The notes: generated by a model from the letters alone, not told the origin. Numbered from the stretch's first letter, positions 28,254 through 40,741 are shown. The stretch: 64,000 nt of DNA from Chytridium lagenaria (GCA_025449115.1 JAHLKC010000118.1:1-64000), one strand, 5' to 3'. Made by a program: numbers and translations.

Positions 28254-29609
28254 TTATAGAATTAGACAGCTTCCAGGCTTTTGTTTAGCCATCACCGGAA
28301 TATCTACAAAGTCTTCCGATGTAAAATACTTAATTTGGACTGGAAAAAGGGTGTCGCGATTCCAAGAACAGAATTTGCAGTCTTTGTTACCGCCCCCTCC
28401 TCCACATCCCTTCATCTCAAAAATATCTCCATCCGGAGCAACTTCGTATGGTCGGAAAAACATGCCATGTAGCATAGTTTTGTGTAGAAAGACGAGAGCG
28501 TCAAAAACATCTTCCTCAGACGACGTATACGTGTAAGGACCCCCCGGAACAGTCTCCATCAAAGTCAAAGAGATCTCATGATTCCAAAACGCTTCAACCA
28601 GTGCATGCTTGGCTGAAGCAGCTCCCTCCGTCCCGCTACTATCCATGTATCCGTCAACGCTTGCAGCATCCAGAATTCGCCAATTGCGAATGGCATCCAA
28701 CGCGTCTCCGACCGAAGACTTGATGAACATGCAAGTAGCGAGAATTTTGCGATCTATAGCGAGGCTTCCGTGATCAGTTAAATTTCCTATTACGGATAAC
28801 AAGAAAAGTTCACATCTCCGTGCTTGATCGAATAGAGCAAAACGGACGCCTGGCCATGTTCGACAAATGCGTTCACGAAATTCAATACAGGTATTATCTA
28901 TGATGGCGTCAATTGCGGCGGGAGGGAGGTCGATTTGAGATGGAGGGCCATGCATTCCGTTAAAAGAGCGGAACCAGCGGTCAATTCGGCTCGGCCATAT
29001 GGAATCAATTTTCTCGTTGAAAGACTTTGATCTAAGAACACGTTGAACCAGGGCATCCGTCATCCAAACTGAGCAGAGCCGATAATCATTCGACCACCCG
29101 TGGTGCTCTTTAGCAGCATCCACTGATCGAAAATAAATAATGAGCTCATCAACAGCTGTCATCTGGCCAGCTACAATACGTCCACCGGTGCAAAACGGTT
29201 TCTCCGGGTCAAATTCTCTGGTCTTGCATTCCACGACGGATTTTGCTGTCCGAGAGCATAGGCAAAAAGAACTGTGGCTGAAGACATCCGTCCCTTTCAA
29301 AAGCATATCCCTGGTTGGTAAACATGGTGCAAAGCGCCATATTCTCACACCATCCATGTTTTCGGCAGAATCGATGCAAAGAAGGCGGTAGTCGTAAACC
29401 TCCAAATCCTCAGACAACATTTCTTGAGCAACAGGGATCGAGAGGCTCAAATTAATTCGTGGAAGCACTGCACTGCAGGCATCATTCCATATTCGATTCA
29501 GACTTGATAGCCGGCGCACTGTTGATGTGGAGCTGAAGACCAGAAAGTCGAGGATGTGGCTGATTATGACCGGATTGTTGAAAGCAAGTTGCTCATAACC
29601 TTCAGCCAT
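28254..29609 (-). CDS. F-box-like protein with C-terminal CaaX motif
   Basis: Single uninterrupted open frame of 451 residues from MAEGYEQLAF. Residues about 8-50 (NPVIISHILDFLVFSS, then RRLSSLNRIWNDACSAVLP) fit a degenerate F-box, the segment that docks a substrate receptor on Skp1 in SCF ubiquitin ligases. The rest has no repeat or fold that I recognise; Cys-rich patches occur at FCLCSRTAK and CGGGGGNKDCKFC. The protein ends in CLIL, a good CaaX box with Leu last, which favours geranylgeranylation. That would place it on a membrane. An in-frame upstream ATG at 29687 is possible, but the F-box spacing favours 29609. The F-box call is moderate; the CaaX is seen directly. Confidence 0.6.
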   Translation of the reverse strand: MAEGYEQLAFNNPVIISHILDFLVFSSTSTVRRLSSLNRIWNDACSAVLPRINLSLSIPVAQEMLSEDLEVYDYRLLCIDSAENMDGVRIWRFAPCLPTRDMLLKGTDVFSHSSFCLCSRTAKSVVECKTREFDPEKPFCTGGRIVAGQMTAVDELIIYFRSVDAAKEHHGWSNDYRLCSVWMTDALVQRVLRSKSFNEKIDSIWPSRIDRWFRSFNGMHGPPSQIDLPPAAIDAIIDNTCIEFRERICRTWPGVRFALFDQARRCELFLLSVIGNLTDHGSLAIDRKILATCMFIKSSVGDALDAIRNWRILDAASVDGYMDSSGTEGAASAKHALVEAFWNHEISLTLMETVPGGPYTYTSSEEDVFDALVFLHKTMLHGMFFRPYEVAPDGDIFEMKGCGGGGGNKDCKFCSWNRDTLFPVQIKYFTSEDFVDIPVMAKQKPGSCLIL

Positions 29610-30900
29610 AGTCCCGTTTATTCTATTGAAATATGTTATACACTTTATCAAAATATGCAAACGAGTGAAGATATTAGCGACCAGCAAACCATAAGATTAT
29701 GAACATACCTTTGGACTTGATTTCTTTCTTGTACATATGTACAAAAAATATTTATCAAATTGTCGCGGAGATAACCATTGAGCGCCTGCAATGGATTGAA
29801 GGCATTCCTTCTCAACCCTGCGCGGCATACTTGTGAGTCAAGCTTCTGCAGCCTTGACAAGTTTTGCTTTACTGCTTTCTGATAATGATGTTATGTAGGA
29901 ATTATGATTTAGACATTATTGTCAATGACCAATTAACAAAACGTTGCTCCACAATAATAAAATGCCCCACCGAAAATATCACAAATGCATAAACAAAAAA
30001 ATAAAGAAAAAATAAAACCACAAACTAAAATAGCATAATTTAATCGAGTGAATGATCGGGAGGGGATATTCAGGTTTAGGCAACATTATTTCCTAACCAT
30101 CATTCCCTTCACAGGCGTTGGCAAACCTCAACCTCGTCTTACTCCCCACACTCCCCGCGCTCCCGTACTCCCCCGATCCCCACCCTCGACTCCAACCCTC
30201 CCTGAAATCCATCCCACACTGACTCCACTCGGTGTTTGTTGATTCGCAACACTCGTCCTCATCCCTCCCGTCAAAGGCGTAGTTACCAAAGTCGATCTTG
30301 ACAACGCCATCTTGACGCCATCCGGCAAAGTTGACGTAAATGCCGCCAACGCCGTTGAGTCAATCGCCGCACGTGGAGAAGCACGCGGGGTAAATGCCGT
30401 AGTAGAGTTACTCCATGACATGGACGGAGTTCTCAACATTGTCTTTTGCGGAGTTGTGACCGATTTTGGTGGTAGCGGCAACACCATCCCACTCTCATAA
30501 TCACCGTTACTTTTCTTAAACAACTTCGGCTTATACGTCTCCTCCTTATAACAGGGTCGGTCACTCCTCCCACTGTCTTGCTGCCCTTCATCATCGCAAT
30601 CGAAAATTGTCTTGCCACGACCGACGTCGCAACGGACGGAGACGCGGGTTGCTGCAAAGATGACGACAGCGACCGGAGTCTTGTTGTGGAGGGGATCCGA
30701 CTTGACGTCGCGGAGAGTTTCGATGACGGAAGTTGTGATCTTTGACCTAATGATTTTGGTGGTGACGTGTGGTTGAAGTTTCCTGGAGCGAGAGGCGACG
30801 GAGTTTAGACCCAGGAGGCATGGGCACACTGGTGGATGTTTTGAATGACGTTTCCGGGATGAAGGAAGAGCGGTTAGAGTGAGGATGAGAGGTTGATGCG
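29610..30900. other. Region between F-box/CaaX gene and the LRR gene, possible 3' extension
   Basis: The part from about 30128 to 30830 stays open on the minus strand in Ser/Thr/Pro-rich frames (for example TTAFTPRASPRAAIDSTAL). It could be a disordered C-terminal extension of the LRR gene reached through a frame change near 30900. I cannot choose a frame. The part from 29610 to 30100 is AT-rich and holds the presumed promoter of the F-box gene. Confidence 0.35.
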
Positions 30901-33076
30901 TTAGAGTGGCACATGTGGTGAAAAGCGTCGGGGACCATTAATAGGGCCTCCAGGCATACTACCAGGAGGGTACACAAGCGGGTATCCCCAAGCCGGGTTC
31001 CAAAACATAGGTTGTTGTACAGCCCAATGTGCATTCTGAGTAGCAGGGTTCCGTGCATCATCCGCTCCCCTCGGAAACCACGTCCCATCCGCCACAGCCT
31101 CTGCAAACTTTAGCAGTAGCTCCTCCGCCGGCATCGACATCCGCGACGACGACATCGAAGACGTTGACGACACGGACGAAGCCTTGGTGGCATCCGACGT
31201 ATCGGTAACTGCATCTTTTGATTCCGTCCTTGACACAGATCTCCTCTCATCAACCTTCTCCTCCACCGCAAATGTCTGTGTCGCGAATTCCCTCTTCTCA
31301 GCTTTAGTCACTTTAGCGGCATCCACCAGCGGCCTCGCTACAATCCTCCTCGCCCTACCCGCCGCCATAAGCCTCAACCGCATCCCCTTGAATAGAACAA
31401 TCAAGTTCATACCGCTTTCGTCGCGAACCCTCGAATATGCGAATTTAAAATACTCGCACATCCATGCAACACAACTTCCTCCAACCCTTTACACTTCTCT
31501 GCTAGCGCTTCAACACCATCAGGAGTGATACGGTCACACCCTGACAGGGAGACAGAAGCCAAGGATGATGATGTAACATGGCGAGAAAAGTGGAGCGAAA
31601 GGTCAGTGAGGTGCGGACAAAACGATGCGTCAAGGATCCGAAGGGACGCACAAGACTGACTGAGCTTGAGGAGTGAATCGTCTGTGAGCGCGCAGAACCC
31701 TCGAGCACAACGTGGGAAAGGTCAGGACAGTGTAATGCGGCGTGACGGAGGTGAGGGTCGGTGGCTCCGGATTTGCGAAGGTTAGATACCGCAATGGACG
31801 GGTGAATAGATGTTGTGGGTTCCAGGTGACTGGGATGAACGAAGGTAAAGCAGCTTCAAGGAGGAGGGAAGTAAGAGACGTGCAGAGGTCGACGGCGGTG
31901 ACAAGAGTGGCGATGGTTACTCGGGTATGGGAGAGATCCAGGAGCTCTAGCTTTGGACAACCTGCTGATAGTGACGGCACCATAGCATCCGAGATAGGAC
32001 ACCCTCTCAATGATAGCCGTTTGAGCCCATGACAATGGTCTGACAGAGACTGAAGGAGGACGTTTGAGGTGGATGGGGAAGCACTCACGCGAAACGAAGA
32101 AAGATTTGGGAAGAGCTGAAAGGCAATGTCGAGGTCACCTAAGTACAATGCCTCTGCAAGTGATTGCGGAAGGTGAAGTTCCTCAACAAAAGCGGCGTAA
32201 GGATGTGTTGGTGTGGCCTCAAGGGCGGTGGAAAGAAGAGATTGGAACCTTTTCAGCGAAGATAGAGTCGGACACTTGTAGAGTCCTCTCGCGGTTCCAC
32301 GAGACCACGAGCGGTTAACGTAAAGAAGCGGAAGAGCAAAAAGCAGCCTTGAGCTTGGTCCTGCTAAATCAGCCAGGTTCATGAGATGGTTCACAATTTG
32401 CACCATCACAGAAGCTGGCATACAACGGAAAGGCAGACCAGACATTTCCGCCGACATGCGAGGCGTTGAACTTCTACGTCCGCTCACCTCCATCGACCCA
32501 CACGACGACGCTGTTGAGTAATGCTTTTCTGTAGATACCCTTGCGGCATGCATGAGAAAAGCATCCTCAAAACCACGACTGTTAGGACGTTCCAAAAGAT
32601 CATCCTCAGAGTAACTCCTTCTCATCTTCGAATCTGAACGCCTTCGCCCTTCAAACTTCTCATCATCATGCATGGTAGGTGCATCATCAAAAGAGACGTC
32701 TTCATCCATTCGGCACCATACATCTCGAGAGGCGGGGTCTCCCCGACAAGGCATCGACCCTTCCTCCGCTTAGGAATTCCATCTGTTCTCGAACGGAATC
32801 CACATCCAAATCGAGGGACTTTAGGTTGATGGGTGACGGGCTCCGACTGCTGGCACGAATATGAAAAGAGTGTGAGTTGAGGGATGCGTTCTTTGGAGTT
32901 GGAGATGGGATACGGGAAGGAGTTTGAGTTCTAGGAGTGAGTGGGGGACATGGAGATGTGACGCTTTTTAGCCATCCTGGACGTTTTGGCTTCTGCGATT
33001 TTGATGAAGGCGGGCTGAGAACGCCTGTGCTTGACAGCATTGTGATGACATTGGTTGCTGTTACGGAGAGCATCAT
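30901..33076 (-). CDS. F-box/leucine-rich-repeat protein, Grr1/Pof2-like
   Basis: Predicted substrate receptor of an SCF ubiquitin ligase. Start MMLSVTATNVITML at 33076, then a Ser/Pro-rich disordered region. Around 32440-32280 an F-box-like segment reads LPFRCMPASVMVQIVNHLM ... LLYVNRSWSRGTARGLYKCP. Leucine-rich repeats follow: HGLKRLSLRGCPISDAMV, PKLELLDLSHTRVTIATL, then FCALTDDSLLKLSQSC, LRILDASFCPHLTDLSL and LASVSLSGCDRITPDGVEAL. The C-terminal part is SGMNLIVLFKGMRLRLMAAG, then a low-complexity tail ending at 30901. Frame changes near 32720, 31720 and 31450 are needed; at 31450 one added G joins EEVVLHG to the downstream frame. Grr1-like is a family guess from the LRR pattern and the NRSW motif. 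Confidence 0.78.
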
Positions 33077-33119
33077 GGAATTTAGAGTGCAGTGTGGTGG
33101 GATGTGAAAGGAAGGTGGG

Positions 33120-33253
33120 GATGTTGTCCGAACAATCCGAATGCAATGACTTTTAAAGAGATGTTTCTATCGAAATGCAGAAAGTTATGTTTGAGGAGAC
33201 GGAGAACAACAGCGAGCGAGACCAAAGAGCAAACGGTTGAGAAGAAAGGAGGA
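33120..33253 (+). repeat. 134-bp dispersed repeat, copy B
   Basis: Partner of 28064-28197. It begins 43 bases upstream of the LRR gene start codon (33076, minus strand), so it covers the expected promoter or 5' UTR. Confidence 0.92.
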
Positions 33254-34522
33254 TAGAGATGAAGCCGAAGGAGATGTGATGATAGTCCACTTAAAAAGAA
33301 TTACTCCGCTTTCTTTATAGATTTCGTGGTGTCAATGTCTCATGATCTGACAAAGGCTTTGTGCGCGCAATGGAGTCAAATCATCTTCTTAATTCCGCTT
33401 CAGCTCAAAACTCCGATGTACCTTTTAAATATTCGAAGGTTTCGTTGACTTGGTATATGTGTATGTATGTCTTAACGATGATTGATAATACTGATCTCTA
33501 GTGAAGTGGTGACATTGCCTATAGTATTTTGTTGAGTCTGTGCAGTTCTAGCGATTTGTCTGCATATGTATTATCTAGTGTAGCATCCATAATTTTGGCT
33601 AGACTCCAGGACAACGAACGGCCGTCTGTAGGTCTGCAGGTGCCGCAGGAGAGAAGCTTTGGTTGGTTGGGCATGTACCTCGTCACATAGGAGCAAAGTT
33701 ACGGCTAAAAGACTTTATATAGTTGACTAAGCGTCGCGGTCAAGGCTCGAGGGACAAGATGAGCCACAGTATTGACGGAGATTGTAAGTTTATGACGGAA
33801 TTCCAGGCCACGCGAAAAGTGTGCTTCAGACCGCTAAAAGAATGAGCAGGATCCTGCTTAGAAGTTCCGTAATTGAAGTCGACGGTTTAGGTTGCATCGT
33901 TTAAGACGGATCACCTGAGTTTATGGTGTGCGAAAAATGAACTGCTGTCGCTGGAATGGCGCCAGAAGCGTCAAGTTAGTCACTGGATTAATATGCGGCA
34001 GGTATTGTACCTGGTAGCATCTACAATATATTTAATGGTCTTCCTGAAAATGTGCGATCATTAGATATACCAGAGCTTCGGAAAACTGGTTGCAAGAGAG
34101 TTCGGAATATGGTCATAACTTTCAACGTGGTTGGCATTATCTCTATATTTATTCACGTATTATATTTATTCCATCCGACCAGAGTTTAATTCCGTACCTC
34201 TGTCCTCCGATATTCCAGGATGACGCGAAAAAAAAAGTGGTGATCGTTGGCACATTGAATTCCAGCTACTTGCTTTATTATCGACATCGTGCTCACATGG
34301 ATGGATGGATGGGATGTAGATAAATTTAAAATTGAAGTAAGTCTGCCTGTTTATTGGTTTTTATGTTAGATCTCTGCGTTGGATCTATAAGCCCCAACGA
34401 GAATAATAAAATATCAAAGTAATAATATAGGTGAGGTAAGAAGCCGTCGATATGGGTTCATGACAGACATGATAGCAAAGGTACCGTGTAAAAAAAATAA
34501 ATGGGATGGGGGTTAGACGTTA
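33254..34522. other. Intergenic region, no gene recognised
   Basis: Between the LRR gene start and the annexin 3' end. No open frame with recognisable protein, RNA gene or repeat array was found on either strand. Confidence 0.5.
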
Positions 34523-36855
34523 TCAGTACGTCGATAAAGCATCCTCCTGATGAATGTAGAAGGGGATCCAGTTATTGCCCCACAAGCTCAAGCAAACATT
34601 TCTGGTAGAGACCCGGTCGTTTCCCTCCTTGATGCGATCAAAGAGCAACTTATCATACTCAACAAGGTACTCCATTTTAATCTGTCTCATGACATCAGGG
34701 TTGCGATGACGAACAACGAGGCGAATGAGTTTGCTATGATTGTGTCCAACACCTTTCATGGCCTTTTCAAAGAGAGAGGCGACGTGGCGAGGGCGATTCT
34801 CAATGCTCCTCACTAAAGAATAAAATTGTAAGTTAAATTAGAGCAATGATCAGCTATACAATTTTCGAGATAAACGCTAATATCAAACGGCAAAAAAAAC
34901 AAAAACAAACAAACTTACCAATACCCAACAGCGCTTTCTCCATATCCCCTTTAAATTCTTTCTTTACCACCTCCTCCATACTATCCTTATACTTCAACTT
35001 ATAAGCAGTAAACATTTTCCTCAAATGCGCATCAGACCGATCCGTCAAAATCGAAATAAACGTCGTCTCATCCGTCCCCCGTCGTCCAACCCAGCAGCAT
35101 AAAGCGCTTCAACATCCTCTTCAACATTTATGGCTGCTGTTATTTTCATCACGCTGCGCTTGAAGGAGGATCTTGAAGAGCTTGCGCAAATGACCATTGA
35201 CTTCGGAGGAAACTATTTTTTCAAGATCTTTCTCGTAACGCGCTTTGTAGGCGGTTTTGATTCCTTCAACTTCAGCGTTGGAGCGTCCGACGAGGATCTT
35301 GTTAAAGCGTTAAAAGTTTTGCATAATGATTAAAAAAAATATAAAAAAGATGAGCGCGTACCTCAATGAGAGCATCTTCATCGCACCCGATACCTTTCTG
35401 TAAATTTGTGGATGAGGCATTAGTTCATGGTTACGTCAATAAGGTTATCACATACCATCGCCTCTTCTAAGCAGATTGCGTCGTAATCATGGGGTTGCGT
35501 AATCAGACCAGCAAAATCTTCCTCACATCCCCGCTGCAACAAGAATGAAGTTCTTCTTCGAGGCTGTTTCCGGAAAGCGCCACGACGCACTTTGAGATCT
35601 CTGCAATATCTTGAGGCGTTTTTTTGTAGATAAGCTTGACAGCTTCAGTTTTATCTGTGAAAAAGACATTAGCGGTTGAATTGATGACAATTGAGGTGAA
35701 AACGGATGGAGGATGTTTTACCTTCTTTCAATTGGCGTAAAGCTTGTAAAAAGTTTCTGGCCTCTGCTTTGTGATCTTCGGTGAGGGTGGGAGATCGGCG
35801 GACTTCTTTGGCACCACTTTTCTCAGACAAAGCTTTCTCTTTCACAGGTTCTTCATCAGACTAATTAAAAGATATTAGAATTCTTCCCATATTATTTTCA
35901 CTCACCTCACTGTCACTATCATCGTCATCGTCTTCTTCTTCATTGACGATCTCTTTTCTTGCCGTTACCGATACTCTGCTCCCAGCCTTCCCTGTCCCAA
36001 CAGTACTCCCCGTCGTACTCAGCTTCCTCGTGACCGGCGACCCACTCCCATAAGACACCGACGTCCTCGGCGAAACCTTTGGCGAAGCCGACATCCTATC
36101 CATGAACACTGGCGTCCCATTGATCGACGTTGAAGCCGGTCGAGGCTTTGCGCCGACCAACGACGCATGGGCCGCAGGACCGTTCCCCAATTTCACATTC
36201 GCCGATTCAAGACGTGACGCGGATCTGCTCAACGGACGATTGCTTTGGGTGGTGGTCTGAGGAGTGGATTTGTTGCGATGATTGAGAACGAGAGCGGCCA
36301 TGGCTATGATCACGGCGGTGGCGGCTACCCCTGCGCTTATGAGGGGACCTGTGATGAGAGGTTGTTGGGAGGATGAGGCGAGAGTTGGGAGGGAGGTTGG
36401 GGTCATGGTGGCGGTTTCGGCGGGGAGGATGGGGTTATCACGACGGTGGATCCTATGGTGAACGGGATGAACGGTGCGACGACGACGGTATTGAATGGTG
36501 TAGTCAAAGGGTGTTGGAAAGATCCAGTTTTCTTCGTCGCCGTCTTGAAGGAGGAAGGGCTCGGGTTCTTCTTGTTCTTCTTCCTCTGTTTCAATGTATG
36601 CGGTAACGGGTCCCGCCTCAATCTCTACATCCTCAACCTCGATCACTTCATCCTCCTCATCTTCGTCGTCACCGTACTCTGGTTCCACCTCCTCTTCTAC
36701 AATATATTCCTCTTCTGTATGTACTTTGTCAGCATGGGTTTGTCAAACTCCAATTGTTTACCTTCAGGCTCGTCAACACCCTCATCCATCTCCTCCTCCT
36801 CTCCATCAACGTCAACGACCTCCATATCCTCCTCTTCAACAGCGTGTCGCGCCAT
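34523..36855 (-). CDS. Annexin with acidic, membrane-anchored N-terminal extension
   Basis: Exons: 36855-36762, 36714-35906, 35860-35722, 35654-35456, 35397-35362, 35297-34919 and 34812-34523. Start MARHAVEEED. Residues about 1-100 are Glu/Asp-rich; residues about 151-175 (LITGPLISAGVAATAVIIAM and onward) form one hydrophobic segment followed by NHRNKS. A Ser-rich linker and DDDDDSDSE lead across an intron into the annexin core. The four repeats are recognisable from KTEAVKLIYKKTPQDIAEI; KGIGCDEDALIEILVGRS; ETTFISILTDRSDAHLRKMF; and MKGVGHNHSKLIRLVVRHR. The GxGT calcium loops are altered (GIGC, GVGH), so calcium-dependent lipid binding may be weak. Frame changes are needed near 35510, 35130 and 35080. 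The joins between the N-terminus and repeat 1 have correct sites and phases, which supports one gene. Confidence 0.87.
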
Positions 36856-37959
36856 TTCGCCAACGATCTCCTGAAAATATACGAAAAAACGCACAACAAC
36901 TTGTGGTCAGAAAGTATGTACCGACAATGTGAATGATTGGGGTTGAAAAGCACAACAACCGCACGGTCCGTGAGGCAAGCAAAGAAGAATGGCTCACCGA
37001 TTAAGTTTTTCAAATATGATATCAATGTTATCGTGGAAGAATGAGATTGCGTTTACCGTTGGATGGATGATAAAGGGTTGGCTTCAGCGTCTAAAAAAGA
37101 AAATCCGTCAAAAAAGCTTAAATCCTCTGTTGCCAAATATCCTGACTATCGCTTAGATCCTAATCATAGACAGCAGCGTTACTCTTCAAAAGCCTCATCA
37201 CTTCTTTTAACCCGTTAATGAATGGTAATTTCAATAATGGCTTGGATACTTTTTTGAAAACGGCAACGAAATGGTCTCGAGGACAAGACATTGACTATCA
37301 ATGAGGATGGAACAGCCGCATTTTAAGTCATAGAACAGAGTATACTAAGAAAACTTAATAGTCTTACTGGCTCTGAGGTAAAACGATAAAGACCTCGTCA
37401 ATGTATGTTGTGGAGATTCTATCTCTTTAATGCAACAAGCGGTTAGGGAAATCTCGATAATGATGAGACTAGCTTTAACCAAGTTCTTTATTATTGAGAC
37501 ACTGGAAGGTTAATTTGCCCATCTTCACAAACTTCAAGAATAGTCATTCTCTCATATTCCTGTCTCGCAGCGATTACCCTTGGATATTCTATCTTTTTAA
37601 AGAGCAGCTGGGAGAGAAGGTCATTCTTGACGTTCGCGCTCACATGCGCAAGGAAATCCTTACAACTCTTAAATGTCATAAAAGTAAAGAATACATTTTA
37701 ATCATGGTTAATATGTTTTTGTTTTCGCATTTATTATGTACCATTTTTTTTCCAAACGCAGTAGGGAGTAAAGATTTCCCTCATATCTACATTACAAAAT
37801 AAATACATAAACCACACCGTATAAAAAACTCAGCTATCCTAAACAAATAATGAATGAATGTTATGAGATAAACGTGCCAGGTGCAACAACAGTATGAGAG
37901 TTTTGTCACAAAGGTCATAAAAGGGTCATTAAAAAAGGTAGCAAGCAAATCAATACGGT
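36856..37959. other. Intergenic region
   Basis: Upstream of the annexin gene, reaching the 3' end of the PLAC8 gene. No supported coding segment. A CAG acceptor-like site stands just before the annexin start, so an untranslated first exon near 36900-37090 is possible. Confidence 0.5.
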
Positions 37960-39263
37960 TCACATGCTACCACTTGTCTTTATCATACTCTCTTCAACAG
38001 GGGACCCCACTGCAGTTCGTTCACCCGAACTCACAGAATCCGGGCTCTCCTGATCTTTACATCTCTCCAATCCATCCATGGCCAGCGTCGGCAAAGTCTC
38101 CTGTTCCCCACCCAAACTCTCCCTCTTTTGTTTCATGTCAAACCCACCAGTCAGCACAAGGATAGACTGTCGTGAACGTCGATGCTCGGCGACAGCAGAA
38201 TCCCATGCTGCAATCTCGCGCTGCTCTTGTGTGAGCGCGCAGGGGAGGCAGAAACAGGAGACGGTCATGTCTTCACAGGTGGTGCCGCGGATGTTGTAGG
38301 TGGTGCGGAGGGAGGAACGGAGGGTGGCGTGGAGACAGACGTGACCGCAGATGGGGATGAGGGAGGCAAAAAGACAGGCGCTCTGTAAGAAATAAAAGGC
38401 GTTATTGATATATATATATGGGGGGACCAAGGCAAAGGCGGATGGGTTCCAGGAGTTGTTACACAGAGCCAAAAAGTCGCCTGCGGCTGTAGACTGAGGT
38501 AGAAGCTTCTGCGATCATCGCCTGTGAAAGTGTACCTCGCCCGAGATACTTGTAGATGGGAGCATACCCCATGAATAATAAGGGAAGGGAAAAAAGGGGA
38601 AAAGGGCTTTAAAGTATAAAGACTTACCACGCACGGAGACATGGCACTGTCACTCTTCTTCCCCTCATCCACCGGCCTCCTCCCTTTCCTCGCTCCCATG
38701 ATTGCTCTCTTTTCCAAACGACTCTTTTGTGATGCAAAAGATACACATGGAAGCAAGCATGCCATGGCAAACGTTCGGGGGGCTTCCCAAAAGTACAATA
38801 ATCCGTTCATAAACGTCCGGGGAGGGGATTCTTCCACCGTCACGGTCTCTTGCGCCAGGCCCACAGTCATGTTCATGGGATGTCTTTTTGGTTGATCCAT
38901 GATGATGCGGGGGAGTGTGTTTGATGTTGTGACGGTGTCTCGTGGTGAAGTAGACGTGGTGGTAGTTTGACGACGATGAGGAAGAGGCTTGAGACCCGTT
39001 TGATTCTGATTTAAGAGAAAAAGCAGTTGCTGGTACAGACGTATTTGAGGGTCCTTTGTCAAGGACGAATGTATCTGGTAATAGGGATGATGATGATGAT
39101 GATGTTGGTCGGTAATTGGATATGAAGGCTGTTGATCAAATGATTGTCGACTGCATAGGGCTAACGAAGGCGCAGCATTTGAAATGTCTGGTTGATATGG
39201 ATGCCTCTGCATGGTGGCGGAGGCGCTGTTTTCGTCGTTGTCGAAATCAGCAAAAGCGTCCAT
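37960..39263 (-). CDS. PLAC8-family cysteine-rich protein
   Basis: Intact two-exon gene, 39263-38628 and 38382-37960, giving 353 residues. Start MDAFADFDNDENSAS, then a long Gln/His/Pro-rich N-terminus including a run of His. The PLAC8 core is LYFWEAPRTFAMACLLPCVSF, then after the intron ACLFASLIPICGHVCLHATL, RTTYNIRGTTCEDM and SCFCLPCALTQEQREI. The last block is the most diagnostic. PLAC8 proteins are small membrane-associated Cys-rich proteins linked in other eukaryotes to metal handling or cell-size control; the role here is not known. The C-terminal 60 residues are Ser/Glu-rich. No frame changes are required. Confidence 0.87.
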
Positions 39264-40741
39264 TATAGGGGGGGGAGGGAAGTTGTTGTTGTTGAGTTTT
39301 AAAGGATTTGTGGGAGAGGTGGCGCGGGAAAGGGATGATGAAGGTGAAGATGATGATGTTGTGAGGTGGGCGTGAGTGATGGGACGCTGTTGTGAAGTGA
39401 AACATTCCTGCATGTTGACAACAGCGGCACACCTGACGGACGGTGTATCGTAGGCTTTGGGAGACGATTTAGCAAAGACAATGAGGTCTCTTTGTCAATA
39501 TAAGCAAAGTTGTTTTTTTTCTTTTAAATATTTACAGTGGTTGGTGGTGATGATGATGATGGTGTGAGATTATTCGTTCTATTAAATATTATAGTTTTAT
39601 AGCCAAGGAAGGAGTATAAGGACTGCAGCTTCTTTGGGTATTAAATAAATATATATGAAGAAGCCTCCCTCTTTATTTTTGTTTTGTTTATTCTTTATTT
39701 TATTTGATTTGTTTATTTTATTTTATTTTATTTTATTTATTTCCTTGTGTTTCTATTTTATTTATTATTTATTTATCTATATTACATCATTGTGTGTAAC
39801 GTATATCTTTTTAATATTTTGATATCCTTTTTGTGTATTACCTATTCATTTTCAATTTCATCTGCAGCGGAGTGTGAAATAATAGATGGTATCCCACCAA
39901 CATATCCACCCACCCAAGCAAGCAAGCAAGCATGCAAGCAATCATTACTATTAATATTTATTATATACAAAAGAAAGAAAGAAAGAAAGCCTCTCACAAT
40001 CACAATAATGAATAATCACTCACTCTGAGAGTCATTCATTTCTTCTATTACATAATGCTGAGCTGCTGTCAAAAAGGAATAATAATAATAAATAATTATA
40101 TATTGACTTATTGGCTATATATAATATATGCATGAGGGATGATTGTTGCTAATAAATAATATATTTATAGTTATAATAGAAACAATACAATAATTTATTT
40201 ACACATGTCATCATCATGATCGATGCAATGGAGGTGGGTGACTATAAATAAATAAATAAATACTATAATATCCCCTCGTTCCATTCACTTATTCTATTAC
40301 ATTGACGACTAAGTCATATCCCTCGTTTTATTCTATTACATTGACGACCAAGTATTTATTATCCCTCGTTCCATTCACTCTTCTTCTTGAAGCAACAAAC
40401 AAACTTTAGCACCTGCTAATATTCAAAGCATTGGACAATGGCCGATATGCACTTTAAACGTTCTTCAGACATACGATGGGCAGAGGTCATCTCAGCATTA
40501 GATACTTAATTTGCAGGACATGCAATAACATCTCTGTCACTCTTCTTTCGCTTCGCTGATGAACAAGAGTCTGATTGGCAGTGTTCACCAAGTCTGTGTC
40601 TGCGGGTTTAAACGAAAAATACATCATGTTGACCAAACTGACCTTGATTCTCACTGACGTGCGTGACCAAAAAGTCTAACCCCCGATTCCCATAAAACCC
40701 TCTGGGAGGAGGAGTGTGTCCTTGCGTACAATTCTCAAGCT
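39264..40741. other. AT-rich intergenic region with simple repeats
   Basis: Holds ATTTT/TTTA-type repeats at about 39665-39780, a GAAA repeat near 39970-39990 and TAA repeats near 40080 and 40245. No gene was recognised. It lies between the PLAC8 start (-) and the symporter start (+), so it should hold two promoters. Confidence 0.55.
40268..40382. repeat. Short imperfect tandem repeat
   Basis: Two full units and one partial unit of about 45 bases start at 40268, 40317 and 40361. Each has ccctcgtt followed in the full units by ttctattacattgacgac. It lies about 360 bases before the symporter start. Confidence 0.75.

Noticed and set aside
33254..34522. Transposon remnant
   Set aside because: No terminal repeats, transposase or reverse-transcriptase motifs were visible on either strand.
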